Counted from the stretch's first letter, positions 1-5,125 are shown. The stretch is 6,027 bases of DNA from Hungatella sp. UBA5982 (GCA_002429965.1 DJBG01000016.1:41426-47452), one strand, 5' to 3'. Made by a program: numbers and translations. Notes: generated by a model from the letters alone, not told the origin.

Positions 1-894
1 GTCCTTCTTTTTCAGCAATGCCATAAAATGCCCTTCTCCCCTGATCTTATGGGGAAAAAGGCGGAGACAGCCGGGGAGGCCGATCCCGCTGCTGGCCCCT
101 TCAAAAAGAGGAAGCTTGATCAACTCCATCTCCTCATGGCAATCCAGGGTCCGGCTGATAATATCTTCATTTTCACAGGCAGAAAACGTACAGGTGGAGT
201 ATAAAAGAAGCCCGCCGGGAGCAAGCATGTCTACTGCCTGATCCATGATTTCCCTTTGAATCCCGGCATAATACTCCGGACCGTGTTCCTCATAGCTTTT
301 TACCATATCTGCATCCTTGCGGAACATCCCTTCTCCCGAGCAGGGAGCATCTACCAGTATTTTATCAAAAAATTCACCGAAGGTTTCCTTTAATTTCTTT
401 GGTTCCTCACTGGTGACACAAATATTTTCGATTCCCCACAATTCTAAGTTCTTGAGCAAGGCCTTTGCCCTGGAATTGCTGATGTCATTGGATACCAAAA
501 GGCCTTTGCCTTTCAGCTTTGCCCCCAGCTCCGTGCTTTTCCCTCCAGGCGCTGCGCACAGATCTAAGACTTTGTCTCCCGGTACCACGGGAAGCAGACT
601 TGCCGGCGTCATGGCACTGGGTTCCTGGAGATAGTAAAGCCCGGCGTAATAATAAGGATCTTTGGCCGGACGTTCTTCTCCCTCATAGTAAAAACCGTTA
701 AGGATCCAGGGAACGGGTTCAAGCTTAAGGGTTGTCATTTCAGTGAATTTTTCCGGGGTTATTTTAAGGGTATTGACGCGCAGCCCATAGAGCCGTTCCT
801 CATCAAAGCTTCTTAAATATGCCTCATACTCCTCTTCCCCTAATAAATTTTTCATTCTGTTTAAAAATTCTTCCGAGATTTTTCGTTCTTTCAC
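1..894 (-). CDS. rsmF: RsmB/RsmF-family 16S rRNA (cytosine-C5) methyltransferase, 5' part (C-terminus beyond window)
   Basis: SAM-dependent enzyme of the NOL1/NOP2/Sun family that makes 5-methylcytosine in rRNA; cytoplasmic. My translation of the minus strand gives 298 residues, open to the window edge. Seen: LQEPSAM (89-95), SAM-binding motif DLCAAPGGKS (111-120), acidic motif NDIS (136-139), the PC motif DAPCSGEGMF (182-191, Cys185) and the TC motif STCTF (233-237, Cys235). In this family the TC cysteine is the nucleophile and the PC cysteine releases the product, so the core looks active. There is no NusB-like N-terminal domain, so it resembles RsmF/YebU more than RsmB. Such proteins usually continue with an RNA-binding C-terminal region, which lies outside the window. 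The start is GTG at 892-894, chosen because AGGAG lies 7 nt upstream; the next ATG (853-855) would remove the N-terminal helix. The family is certain, the exact target cytosine is not. Confidence 0.93.
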   Translation of the reverse strand, partial: MKERKISEEFLNRMKNLLGEEEYEAYLRSFDEERLYGLRVNTLKITPEKFTEMTTLKLEPVPWILNGFYYEGEERPAKDPYYYAGLYYLQEPSAMTPASLLPVVPGDKVLDLCAAPGGKSTELGAKLKGKGLLVSNDISNSRAKALLKNLELWGIENICVTSEEPKKLKETFGEFFDKILVDAPCSGEGMFRKDADMVKSYEEHGPEYYAGIQREIMDQAVDMLAPGGLLLYSTCTFSACENEDIISRTLDCHEEMELIKLPLFEGASSGIGLPGCLRLFPHKIRGEGHFMALLKKKD

Positions 895-901
895 GTTGTC
901 G

Positions 902-906
902 CTCCT
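902..906 (-). promoter_or_regulatory. Ribosome binding site that sets the GTG start of the rRNA methyltransferase
   Basis: The minus strand reads AGGAG, 7 nt before GTG at 894. No comparable site stands before the later in-frame ATG at 853-855, so the GTG start is preferred. Confidence 0.75.
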
Positions 907-915
907 ATATGTTTA

Positions 916-1098
916 GGATGTTCAATTCGCCTTTGGCTCATCGAATGTCTATGTAAGCAATCTTAATATAGCTTTTCGAAATTTGCAAGGCAAGTTTCGA
1001 TAAAAGGCCGGCTTTATCGGTCATCCTTCCGATTATCCAAACTGCTTTCTAGCCCGCCCATCCGATTATCGGAAGCGATTTTTGCTTCCGATAATATG
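916..1098. repeat. Hairpin-rich spacer with several inverted repeats and repeated CCGAT/ATCGG half-sites
   Basis: This non-coding stretch lies between the M23 stop and the methyltransferase leader. It holds, in order: a small inverted repeat ATTCG/CGAAT (925-929 and 942-946); a 10-11 bp hairpin with a 3-nt loop (976-986 and 990-1000, one G-T pair); CGATAAA/TTTATCG (998-1004 and 1013-1019), which shares bases with the previous hairpin; two direct copies of TCCGATTATC (1028-1037 and 1061-1070); and a perfect 12-bp hairpin (1065-1076 and 1084-1095). No open reading frame explains it. It could be a decayed mobile repeat, an mRNA-processing element, or a structured 5' leader of the methyltransferase; I cannot choose between these. 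Confidence 0.6.
1065..1095 (-). terminator. Perfect 12-bp stem-loop just after the M23 peptidase gene (terminator-like, no U tract)
   Basis: ATTATCGGAAGC (1065-1076) and GCTTCCGATAAT (1084-1095) are perfect inverted repeats around a 7-nt loop. The hairpin begins 4 nt after the peptidase stop codon (1099-1101). In the minus-strand transcript no U run follows, so it is more likely a 3'-end stabiliser or a weak, factor-dependent terminator than a classical intrinsic terminator. The stem is seen directly; its function is inferred. Confidence 0.45.
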
Positions 1099-1917
1099 CT
1101 AATACGAATATTTCAACCGGTATTTCTCCAGATATTTTAAGACCCAGTATGGATTGACGCTCATCTCCTCATAATGGTCGGTCCGTAAATAAATCCCCAA
1201 ATGCAAATGGACTGGAAAATTGCCGGTAGTCCCCTCTACCTGGCTGTAGCCGGTGTCTCCCATAAACCCTAACAGCTCCCCTGCCGATACTTCGTCCCCT
1301 TCCTTCCACTGTCTGCTGTAGCCGTAAAGATGGGCATAATAAAGATAGGCTCCCTTTGGAGTCCGTATCCCGATCCGCCAGCCTCCCTTTTCCAGCCACC
1401 CCACTTTTTCTATCACTCCGTCGCTCATGCTGACCACCGGATAATGCCCTCTGGGCTGTTCCGTTCCCATGATGTCGCAGCCTTCATGTCCACGTTCTCC
1501 CCCATAGGTCCTTGTATCCATCCAGCCGTTTTGATAGCTTATATCCGGAGAACCAGATTGGACGTTTGTTGGGATCGGAAAAAACTTTAAATCAGTTAAA
1601 ATGGTTTCATAGGCCTGGCGAAGCTTTCTATACTCCGCCGGCTTTACCTTTAAAAGTCGGTCCGTATGGGTATCACGGTCTGTTACCCCAGTCAGATCAT
1701 ACTGATGCTCCACCATTAAGGAAGTCAAAGTATCATAATCAAGAGAATCCCATTCCGCAACCATTTTTCCAAGCTGTAAGCTCCTGAAATCATCGCTTTC
1801 CCAGGTATAAGCATCAAGCTGATAAAAGGTAGGATTATTATACAGGTAATCGATCATAGTTACCTGGAAAACGGAAAGGATCAGGATGAAAAGAAGAATC
1901 ACCATCATATCAGTCAT
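1099..1917 (-). CDS. Membrane-anchored M23 (LytM/lysostaphin-type) metallopeptidase
   Basis: Predicted zinc endopeptidase that cuts peptide cross-bridges or stem peptides in peptidoglycan, 272 aa. Residues 4-22 form one hydrophobic segment, so the protein is probably tethered by its N-terminus with the catalytic part outside the membrane. Residues 23-125 are an acidic, aromatic region I do not recognise. The catalytic domain spans about 126-260: HEGCD (144-148) supplies His144 and Asp148, YYAHL carries His196, and HLH (237-239) supplies the last ligand and a catalytic histidine. All expected M23 residues are present, unlike degenerate M23 proteins such as SpoIIQ of B. subtilis. An in-frame stop lies just upstream (1924-1926), so the start must be the ATG at 1917 or Met4/Met5; none has a clear Shine-Dalgarno. 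It is divergent from ylbJ with 42 nt between the starts, which hints at a sporulation or cell-wall role, but the substrate cannot be told. Confidence 0.9.
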   Translation of the reverse strand: MTDMMVILLFILILSVFQVTMIDYLYNNPTFYQLDAYTWESDDFRSLQLGKMVAEWDSLDYDTLTSLMVEHQYDLTGVTDRDTHTDRLLKVKPAEYRKLRQAYETILTDLKFFPIPTNVQSGSPDISYQNGWMDTRTYGGERGHEGCDIMGTEQPRGHYPVVSMSDGVIEKVGWLEKGGWRIGIRTPKGAYLYYAHLYGYSRQWKEGDEVSAGELLGFMGDTGYSQVEGTTGNFPVHLHLGIYLRTDHYEEMSVNPYWVLKYLEKYRLKYSY

Positions 1918-1938
1918 GCCATTTCATATAATTGTATA
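1906..1938. promoter_or_regulatory. Divergent promoter region of ylbJ (sigma-E-like) and the M23 gene, overlapping -10 boxes
   Basis: On the plus strand CATATAAT (1925-1932) matches 7 of 8 bases of the sigma-E -10 consensus CATACAAT and also contains TATAAT. Upstream, TCATATC (1905-1911) resembles the sigma-E -35 element, with a spacer about one base short. A start near 1939 would give ylbJ a leader of about 20 nt. B. subtilis ylbJ belongs to the sigma-E regulon. On the minus strand TATACAAT (1931-1938) could be a -10 for the M23 gene, but I see no good -35 and the transcript would be nearly leaderless. The two -10 boxes share two bases. Confidence 0.4.
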
Positions 1939-1959
1939 AAACAATCTATTCAGGTGTAC

Positions 1960-2886
1960 ATGAAAAAATCCTTTTTCCGTCTGCTTTCCGTTGCTGCCTT
2001 AACTCTGCTGCTCCGTTATCCAGCCATTGCCTTTGAAGGAGCAAGAAACGGACTTGTTTTATGGGGCTCTGTGGTTGTGCCCACCCTTCTGCCCTTTATG
2101 ATATGCTCTAATGTCATTGTGGCCTTAAATGCAATCCGAATCCTTATTTTCCCAGTCAGAAGGATCCTCTATCGGTTCTTCTGCCTTTCGGATGCAGGAA
2201 GCTATACCCTTATTTCCGGCCTTCTCTGCGGCTATCCCATGGGAGCAAGAACCTGCAGTGATTTCATGGATAATAAACGTATCTCGGAAAAAGAAGGAAG
2301 ATACCTTTTAGCCATCTGCAATCATCCAAGCCCTATGTTTTTATTAGGCTATGCTGCCGGGGGTCTTCCCTCAACAGTACCGGTCTGGCTCCTACTTGCC
2401 TGTGTCTACCTGCCAATAATTCCTATTTCCATTGCAGCCCGGAGCTGTTATGGCATAAATGGGCCTGCCCTGTCCATCCCCGTAACCAGAGAATCTTCCA
2501 AGTCCTTTGACGACAGCCTGATGGATTCCTGCGAAGTCATGGTGAAAATCGGGGGATATATCATGCTCTTTTCCATCCTGGCCCTCTACATAACAAAGCT
2601 TCCCATTGAACTCCCCCAGTATAAGGCTGTTATCCTGGGATTTGTTGAAATCACCACAGGAATCAAGGCCGTTTCCCAGGCCTTTACAGGAATCTCCGGC
2701 GGCTTGTGGATCGGAACCGTAACCGCATTCGGAGGATTATCCGGTATTTTCCAGACAAAGAGTGTTATAAAAAATGCCGGATTATCCATCCGGCACTATG
2801 TAGCTTGGAAAGTACTTCACAGCTTCCTTACCATCATACTATTTATTCTGTTGTCTCGTTTTCTTCTGTTTCTGCCATGGGCATAA
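1960..2886 (+). CDS. ylbJ: YlbJ-like sporulation integral membrane protein (nucleoside-recognition/gate-domain family)
   Basis: Polytopic membrane protein, 308 aa. In B. subtilis, YlbJ is made in the mother cell under sigma-E and is needed for heat-resistant spores; its transported substrate is not firmly known. Seen here: an N-terminal hydrophobic segment (8-25), LWGSVVVPTLLPF (34-46), the family signature SGLLCGYPMGAR (86-97), then CNHPSPMFLLG (120-130), and hydrophobic segments near 142-160, 198-212, 222-245, 248-262 and 285-306. At 308 aa it is about 100 residues shorter than the B. subtilis protein (about 400 aa), but both ends look natural. ATG at 1960 is preferred over the in-frame GTG at 1954 because the only ribosome-binding-like bases (AGG at 1952-1954) overlap that GTG. 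Its context beside rsmD and coaD supports the call. Its last 44 bp overlap the end of the opposing coiled-coil gene. Confidence 0.85.
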   Translation: MKKSFFRLLSVAALTLLLRYPAIAFEGARNGLVLWGSVVVPTLLPFMICSNVIVALNAIRILIFPVRRILYRFFCLSDAGSYTLISGLLCGYPMGARTCSDFMDNKRISEKEGRYLLAICNHPSPMFLLGYAAGGLPSTVPVWLLLACVYLPIIPISIAARSCYGINGPALSIPVTRESSKSFDDSLMDSCEVMVKIGGYIMLFSILALYITKLPIELPQYKAVILGFVEITTGIKAVSQAFTGISGGLWIGTVTAFGGLSGIFQTKSVIKNAGLSIRHYVAWKVLHSFLTIILFILLSRFLLFLPWA

Positions 2887-3424
2887 CAGCTCCTGTCAGC
2901 TCCTGGCGGTTAGAAGAGACGATATCATAGCTTGACTGCATGGAAGTCATAAAAGCGTCAAAACGGCCCTGGGCCCCTTCCATGGAATGACTGATAATGG
3001 TCTGAAGGCTCTTTAACATATCATCCGTATACTGAACGGAACTTTGCCTGATGCCGTTGGCGTCAGATACTGCCTGTTCCACGATCTGCTGGGCCTGGCT
3101 GTTGGCCTGTTCAATGATATCATTGGCCTGGGTGTATGCTTTCTGCATGATCTCGTGCTCATTGACCAGCTCATTTGTCTGAGCATTGGCCTGGACCAGA
3201 ATAGAATCCGCCTGCTGGCGGGCTTCATTCATAATGGCATCGCGGTTGCTGATAATCTTCTGATACTGCTTGATTTCATCCGGAATGCGCAGACGGAGTT
3301 CTACCAGTAGCTCTTCAAGCTCATCCCGGTTGACCACGATCTTGCTGTTGGAGAGCGGCTGGTACTTGCAGCTGTCAATATATTCTTCAATTTCACCGAT
3401 TAACTGTTCAATTCTGCTCATCAT
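2843..3424 (-). CDS. Coiled-coil protein of unknown function, downstream of coaD
   Basis: A soluble, Gln/Ala/Glu-rich protein of 193 aa with no signal peptide, no membrane segment and no nucleotide-binding motif. The N-terminal part (1-47) is an acidic helix pair; about 48-130 is a long predicted coiled coil rich in Ala, Gln, Asn and Glu, with 11-residue periodicity (for example QQADSILVQAN, IIEQANSQAQQ, IVEQAVSDANG). A second helical part covers 131-178, and the tail is acidic (ETEENETTE). Similar clostridial proteins tend to be labelled ATPase, ATP-synthase subunit B/H-like or DivIVA-like because of the coiled coil; I see no ATPase motif, so those names should not be trusted. The ATG at 3422-3424 has AAGGAG 10 nt upstream (a second ATG follows at once). 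It lies 20 nt after coaD, so it is almost certainly co-transcribed with coaD and rsmD. A scaffold role in division or sporulation is only a guess. Confidence 0.85.
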   Translation of the reverse strand: MMSRIEQLIGEIEEYIDSCKYQPLSNSKIVVNRDELEELLVELRLRIPDEIKQYQKIISNRDAIMNEARQQADSILVQANAQTNELVNEHEIMQKAYTQANDIIEQANSQAQQIVEQAVSDANGIRQSSVQYTDDMLKSLQTIISHSMEGAQGRFDAFMTSMQSSYDIVSSNRQELTGAVMPMAETEENETTE

Positions 3425-3444
3425 AATACGAACACTCCTTACCC

Positions 3445-3933
3445 TTATTTCATTCTATCTTCCATCTTCTTCATTACACGCTCCGCAACACATGCAGGTA
3501 CAAACGTGTTTATCCCCCCGCCGTAGGCGGCAATCTCCTTCACAATGCTGGAACTCAAGTAAGAATATTTTAAATTCGTCGTCAAAAACACAGTATCAAT
3601 TTCCGGGGCCATAACCCTGTTTGTCTGTGCGATCTGCAATTCATATTCAAAATCCGTTACAGCCCGAAGCCCGCGAATAACTGCATCCGCCTGATTAGCT
3701 CGTACAAAATCAACTAATAACCCTCCAAACGATTTCACCTCCACATTGGGAAGATCTTTGGTAAGGCTCTTTAACATATTAACACGTTCTTCTACAGAAA
3801 ACAACGGCGTTTTTGAATTATTATTTAAAACTCCTATGATCAGATGATCCGACATCCTGGCAGAACGCTCAATAATATCCAAATGACCAAATGTCACCGG
3901 ATCAAAGCTTCCCGGATAAACTGCTTTTCTCAT
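3445..3933 (-). CDS. coaD: Phosphopantetheine adenylyltransferase (CoaD)
   Basis: Cytoplasmic enzyme for the penultimate step of coenzyme A synthesis: ATP plus 4'-phosphopantetheine gives dephospho-CoA and pyrophosphate. At 162 aa it has the usual family length. Seen: the nucleotidyltransferase signature [16 protein letters not shown] (6-21) with the T-x-G-H motif (Thr14, His17), the loop [12 protein letters not shown] (87-98) that binds ATP and pantetheine, and [11 protein letters not shown] (125-135) with the conserved serine triplet. All expected active-site features are present. The ATG at 3931-3933 has an AAGGAAG site about 8 nt upstream. It sits 53 nt after rsmD and 20 nt before the coiled-coil gene. 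The rsmD-coaD pairing is the classic Firmicutes arrangement. I see no separate promoter in the 53-nt gap, so it is likely read from the rsmD promoter. Confidence 0.98.
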   Translation of the reverse strand: MRKAVYPGSFDPVTFGHLDIIERSARMSDHLIIGVLNNNSKTPLFSVEERVNMLKSLTKDLPNVEVKSFGGLLVDFVRANQADAVIRGLRAVTDFEYELQIAQTNRVMAPEIDTVFLTTNLKYSYLSSSIVKEIAAYGGGINTFVPACVAERVMKKMEDRMK

Positions 3934-3986
3934 ACGATTACTTCCTTTTCCATTTATTTCCCATGCTTTCCGGGAAATTTCCTATA

Positions 3987-4541
3987 TTAATTCTTTGCAA
4001 CAAACACATGTTTATTCGTCTTATAATCCTTTTCCCTTACAATCCTGTATCCCAGATTCTCCAGATAATCAAAAGAGGTTTCTAAAGAGGCTTCCACAAT
4101 AATGGTCGTTTCCTCATCAATCAGGCTGGAAGCGGCCAGATACTGCAAGACCTTTTTTTCCCAATCATTATTATAGGGAGGGTCCATAAAAACAAAATCA
4201 AACACATACCCTTTCCCTTCCAGTCTTCTAAGTCCTGTAGTGACGTCACAGTTCAACACAGCGACGCCATCTTCCAGCTTTGTGGTCTTTAAATTCTCAC
4301 GAATGCATTCCGCTGCTCCCGGACTCTGCTCCACCATGACTGCAAGTCTGGCTCCCCGGCTCAGCGCCTCGATTCCAATAGCTCCGCTTCCGGAGAATAG
4401 ATCCAGAAAACAGCAATCAGGCATGTCCCCCTGAATCATATTAAAAAGCGTTTCTTTAATTCTATCTGTGGTGGGCCGTGTATCCTGCCCCTCTATGGTC
4501 TTTAAAACAAGCCTTCTGGCTTTCCCGGCAATCACTCTCAT
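3987..4541 (-). CDS. rsmD: 16S rRNA (guanine(966)-N2)-methyltransferase RsmD
   Basis: SAM-dependent methyltransferase that makes m2G966 (E. coli numbering) in 16S rRNA during 30S assembly; cytoplasmic. The 184 aa fit the family length. Seen: N-terminal MRVIAGKARR (1-10), RPTTDRIKETLFN (22-34), SAM-binding motif LDLFSGSGAIGIEALSRGA (46-64), acidic residue Glu71 at the end of the second strand, and the catalytic MDPPY motif (119-123) of N-methyltransferases. Nothing is missing. The ATG at 4539-4541 is supported by GAGG 7 nt upstream. It is the first gene of the rsmD-coaD-coiled-coil operon, with a good sigma-A promoter just upstream (4571-4599) beyond the terminator of the SASP gene. Confidence 0.98.
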   Translation of the reverse strand: MRVIAGKARRLVLKTIEGQDTRPTTDRIKETLFNMIQGDMPDCCFLDLFSGSGAIGIEALSRGARLAVMVEQSPGAAECIRENLKTTKLEDGVAVLNCDVTTGLRRLEGKGYVFDFVFMDPPYNNDWEKKVLQYLAASSLIDEETTIIVEASLETSFDYLENLGYRIVREKDYKTNKHVFVAKN

Positions 4542-4570
4542 GATAATTCCTCACTTTATTTTTCCAAATC

Positions 4571-4599
4571 ATTATAATATGAATCCGGAAGATATACAA
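4571..4599 (-). promoter_or_regulatory. Sigma-A promoter of the rsmD-coaD operon
   Basis: On the minus strand TTGTAT (4594-4599) and a perfect TATAAT (4571-4576) are separated by exactly 17 bp. Transcription would begin near 4564, giving a leader of about 22 nt with GAGG before the rsmD ATG. It lies directly downstream of the SASP terminator, so the housekeeping operon is uncoupled from the spore gene. Confidence 0.75.
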
Positions 4600-4609
4600 C
4601 TAATTCCTC

Positions 4610-4634
4610 AAAAAATAGGAGCCGCAGCTCCTAT
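4610..4634 (-). terminator. Intrinsic terminator after the SASP gene
   Basis: On the minus strand ATAGGAGC and GCTCCTAT form a perfect 8-bp stem around a TGCG loop, followed directly by a T run (plus-strand A run 4610-4615). This is a textbook rho-independent terminator for leftward transcription from the SASP gene. A second small hairpin, TAACTGA/TCAGTTA with a 3-nt loop (4634-4650), abuts it upstream in the transcript. Confidence 0.85.
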
Positions 4635-4650
4635 AACTGAATATCAGTTA
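4634..4650. repeat. 7-bp inverted repeat next to the SASP terminator
   Basis: TAACTGA (4634-4640) and TCAGTTA (4644-4650) are perfect inverted repeats with a 3-nt loop. In the SASP transcript this hairpin forms just before the terminator stem and shares its last base with it. Two copies of GCAGCTCC (4624-4631 and 4658-4665) bracket it. Confidence 0.6.
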
Positions 4651-4738
4651 CGAAACTGCAGCTCCCGGTTTCCCTTCTATTATCCAAGTTTACTGGTTAT
4701 AATGTTTATTCGAAGGGTGTTTTTTTGTTTTTTACAGG

Positions 4739-4942
4739 TTATTTACCTGCCATCTGTCTTTCCTGGGCTTCGATCATCTTCTTAACCATATAACCGCCTA
4801 CGGAACCATTCTGAGCGGAAGTTAAGTTTCCGTTATAACCGTTTGTTAACGGAACACCAATCTCGTTGGCAACTTCCATTTTAAAACGATCCATTGCTTC
4901 TTTTGCTTCTGGTACATTTGTAGTATTAGATCTACCTGACAT
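4739..4942 (-). CDS. Alpha/beta-type small acid-soluble spore protein (SASP)
   Basis: Small DNA-binding protein, 67 aa, made in the forespore; alpha/beta SASPs coat spore DNA, shift it toward an A-like form and protect it from UV and heat damage, then are degraded at germination as an amino-acid source. Seen: PEAKEAMDRFKMEVANEIGV (11-30), which contains the germination-protease site after Glu23 (E-V-A), and the DNA-binding signature TSAQNGSVGGYMVKKMI (41-57). Many family members have TSR where this one has TSA. The start is the ATG at 4940-4942, because AAGGAGG (4952-4958) lies 9 nt upstream; a longer frame from 4963 would begin upstream of that site. It is a single-gene unit, with its own terminator (4610-4634) and a candidate forespore promoter (5021-5049). 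Confidence 0.97.
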   Translation of the reverse strand: MSGRSNTTNVPEAKEAMDRFKMEVANEIGVPLTNGYNGNLTSAQNGSVGGYMVKKMIEAQERQMAGK

Positions 4943-4951
4943 AATGATATG

Positions 4952-4958
4952 CCTCCTT
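4952..4958 (-). promoter_or_regulatory. Strong ribosome binding site that sets the SASP start
   Basis: AAGGAGG on the minus strand, 9 nt before ATG 4942. It rules out the upstream in-frame ATG at 4963, and its strength suits a very abundant protein. Confidence 0.88.
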
Positions 4959-4968
4959 CTCATCTATT

Positions 4969-5002
4969 CACCATGATTTGTTTTTTTTAATAATTCATGG
5001 TG
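4969..5002 (-). repeat. Inverted repeat in the SASP leader
   Basis: CACCATGA (4969-4976) and TCATGGTG (4995-5002) are perfect 8-bp inverted repeats around an 18-nt loop that is almost pure A in the transcript. The hairpin ends 10 nt upstream of the SASP ribosome binding site. It could stabilise the mRNA or affect ribosome access; the function is inferred only. Confidence 0.6.
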
Positions 5003-5020
5003 TGTTTTGTGCTACACTCC

Positions 5021-5049
5021 TATTATGGCTGGAATAGAATGAAATACAC
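5021..5049 (-). promoter_or_regulatory. Candidate sigma-G promoter of the SASP gene
   Basis: On the minus strand CATAATA (5021-5027) fits the sigma-G -10 consensus (CATWHTA), and GTGTA (5045-5049) matches 4 of 5 bases of the -35 (GHATR), with a 17-bp spacer. SASP genes are typical sigma-G targets. It would give a leader of about 70 nt that includes the 4969-5002 inverted repeat. Confidence 0.5.
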
Positions 5050-5125
5050 TAGAAGGTTTTTCGTAAAATGTAATTTTTTAGGAAAAAAATCGAGCCTTCA
5101 TAAACATTCTCATGAAAATACGGTT

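Noticed and set aside
317..701. Plus-strand open frames over the methyltransferase gene
   Set aside because: They lie antisense to a gene with all m5C-methyltransferase motifs, and their translations show no family features or ribosome binding sites.
1330..1787. Plus-strand open frames over the M23 peptidase gene
   Set aside because: Antisense shadows of a gene with a complete M23 active site; low-complexity Pro/Ser/His-rich translations.
3044..3614. Plus-strand open frames over the coiled-coil gene and the end of coaD
   Set aside because: The repetitive Leu/Ile/Gly or Ser-rich translations are what the antisense of Ala/Gln/Asn-rich coiled coil gives; no start signals.
3956..3978. Inverted repeat ATTTCCC/GGGAAAT in the rsmD-coaD gap
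   Set aside because: A 7-bp AT-rich stem with a 9-nt loop and no T run; does not look like a terminator between two co-transcribed genes.
4672..4726. Plus-strand terminator: CCCTTC/GAAGGG followed by a T run
   Set aside because: The stem is only 6 bp around a 34-nt interior, and no plus-strand gene lies upstream for it to serve.
4943..4963. N-terminal extension of the SASP by seven residues
   Set aside because: The upstream ATG at 4963 precedes the strong ribosome binding site at 4952-4958, which would then lie inside the coding region.
5083..5112. Intrinsic terminator after udk
   Set aside because: A seven-base T run exists on the minus strand, but only 4-5 bp stems can be drawn before it, with no GC-rich stem; too weak to call.
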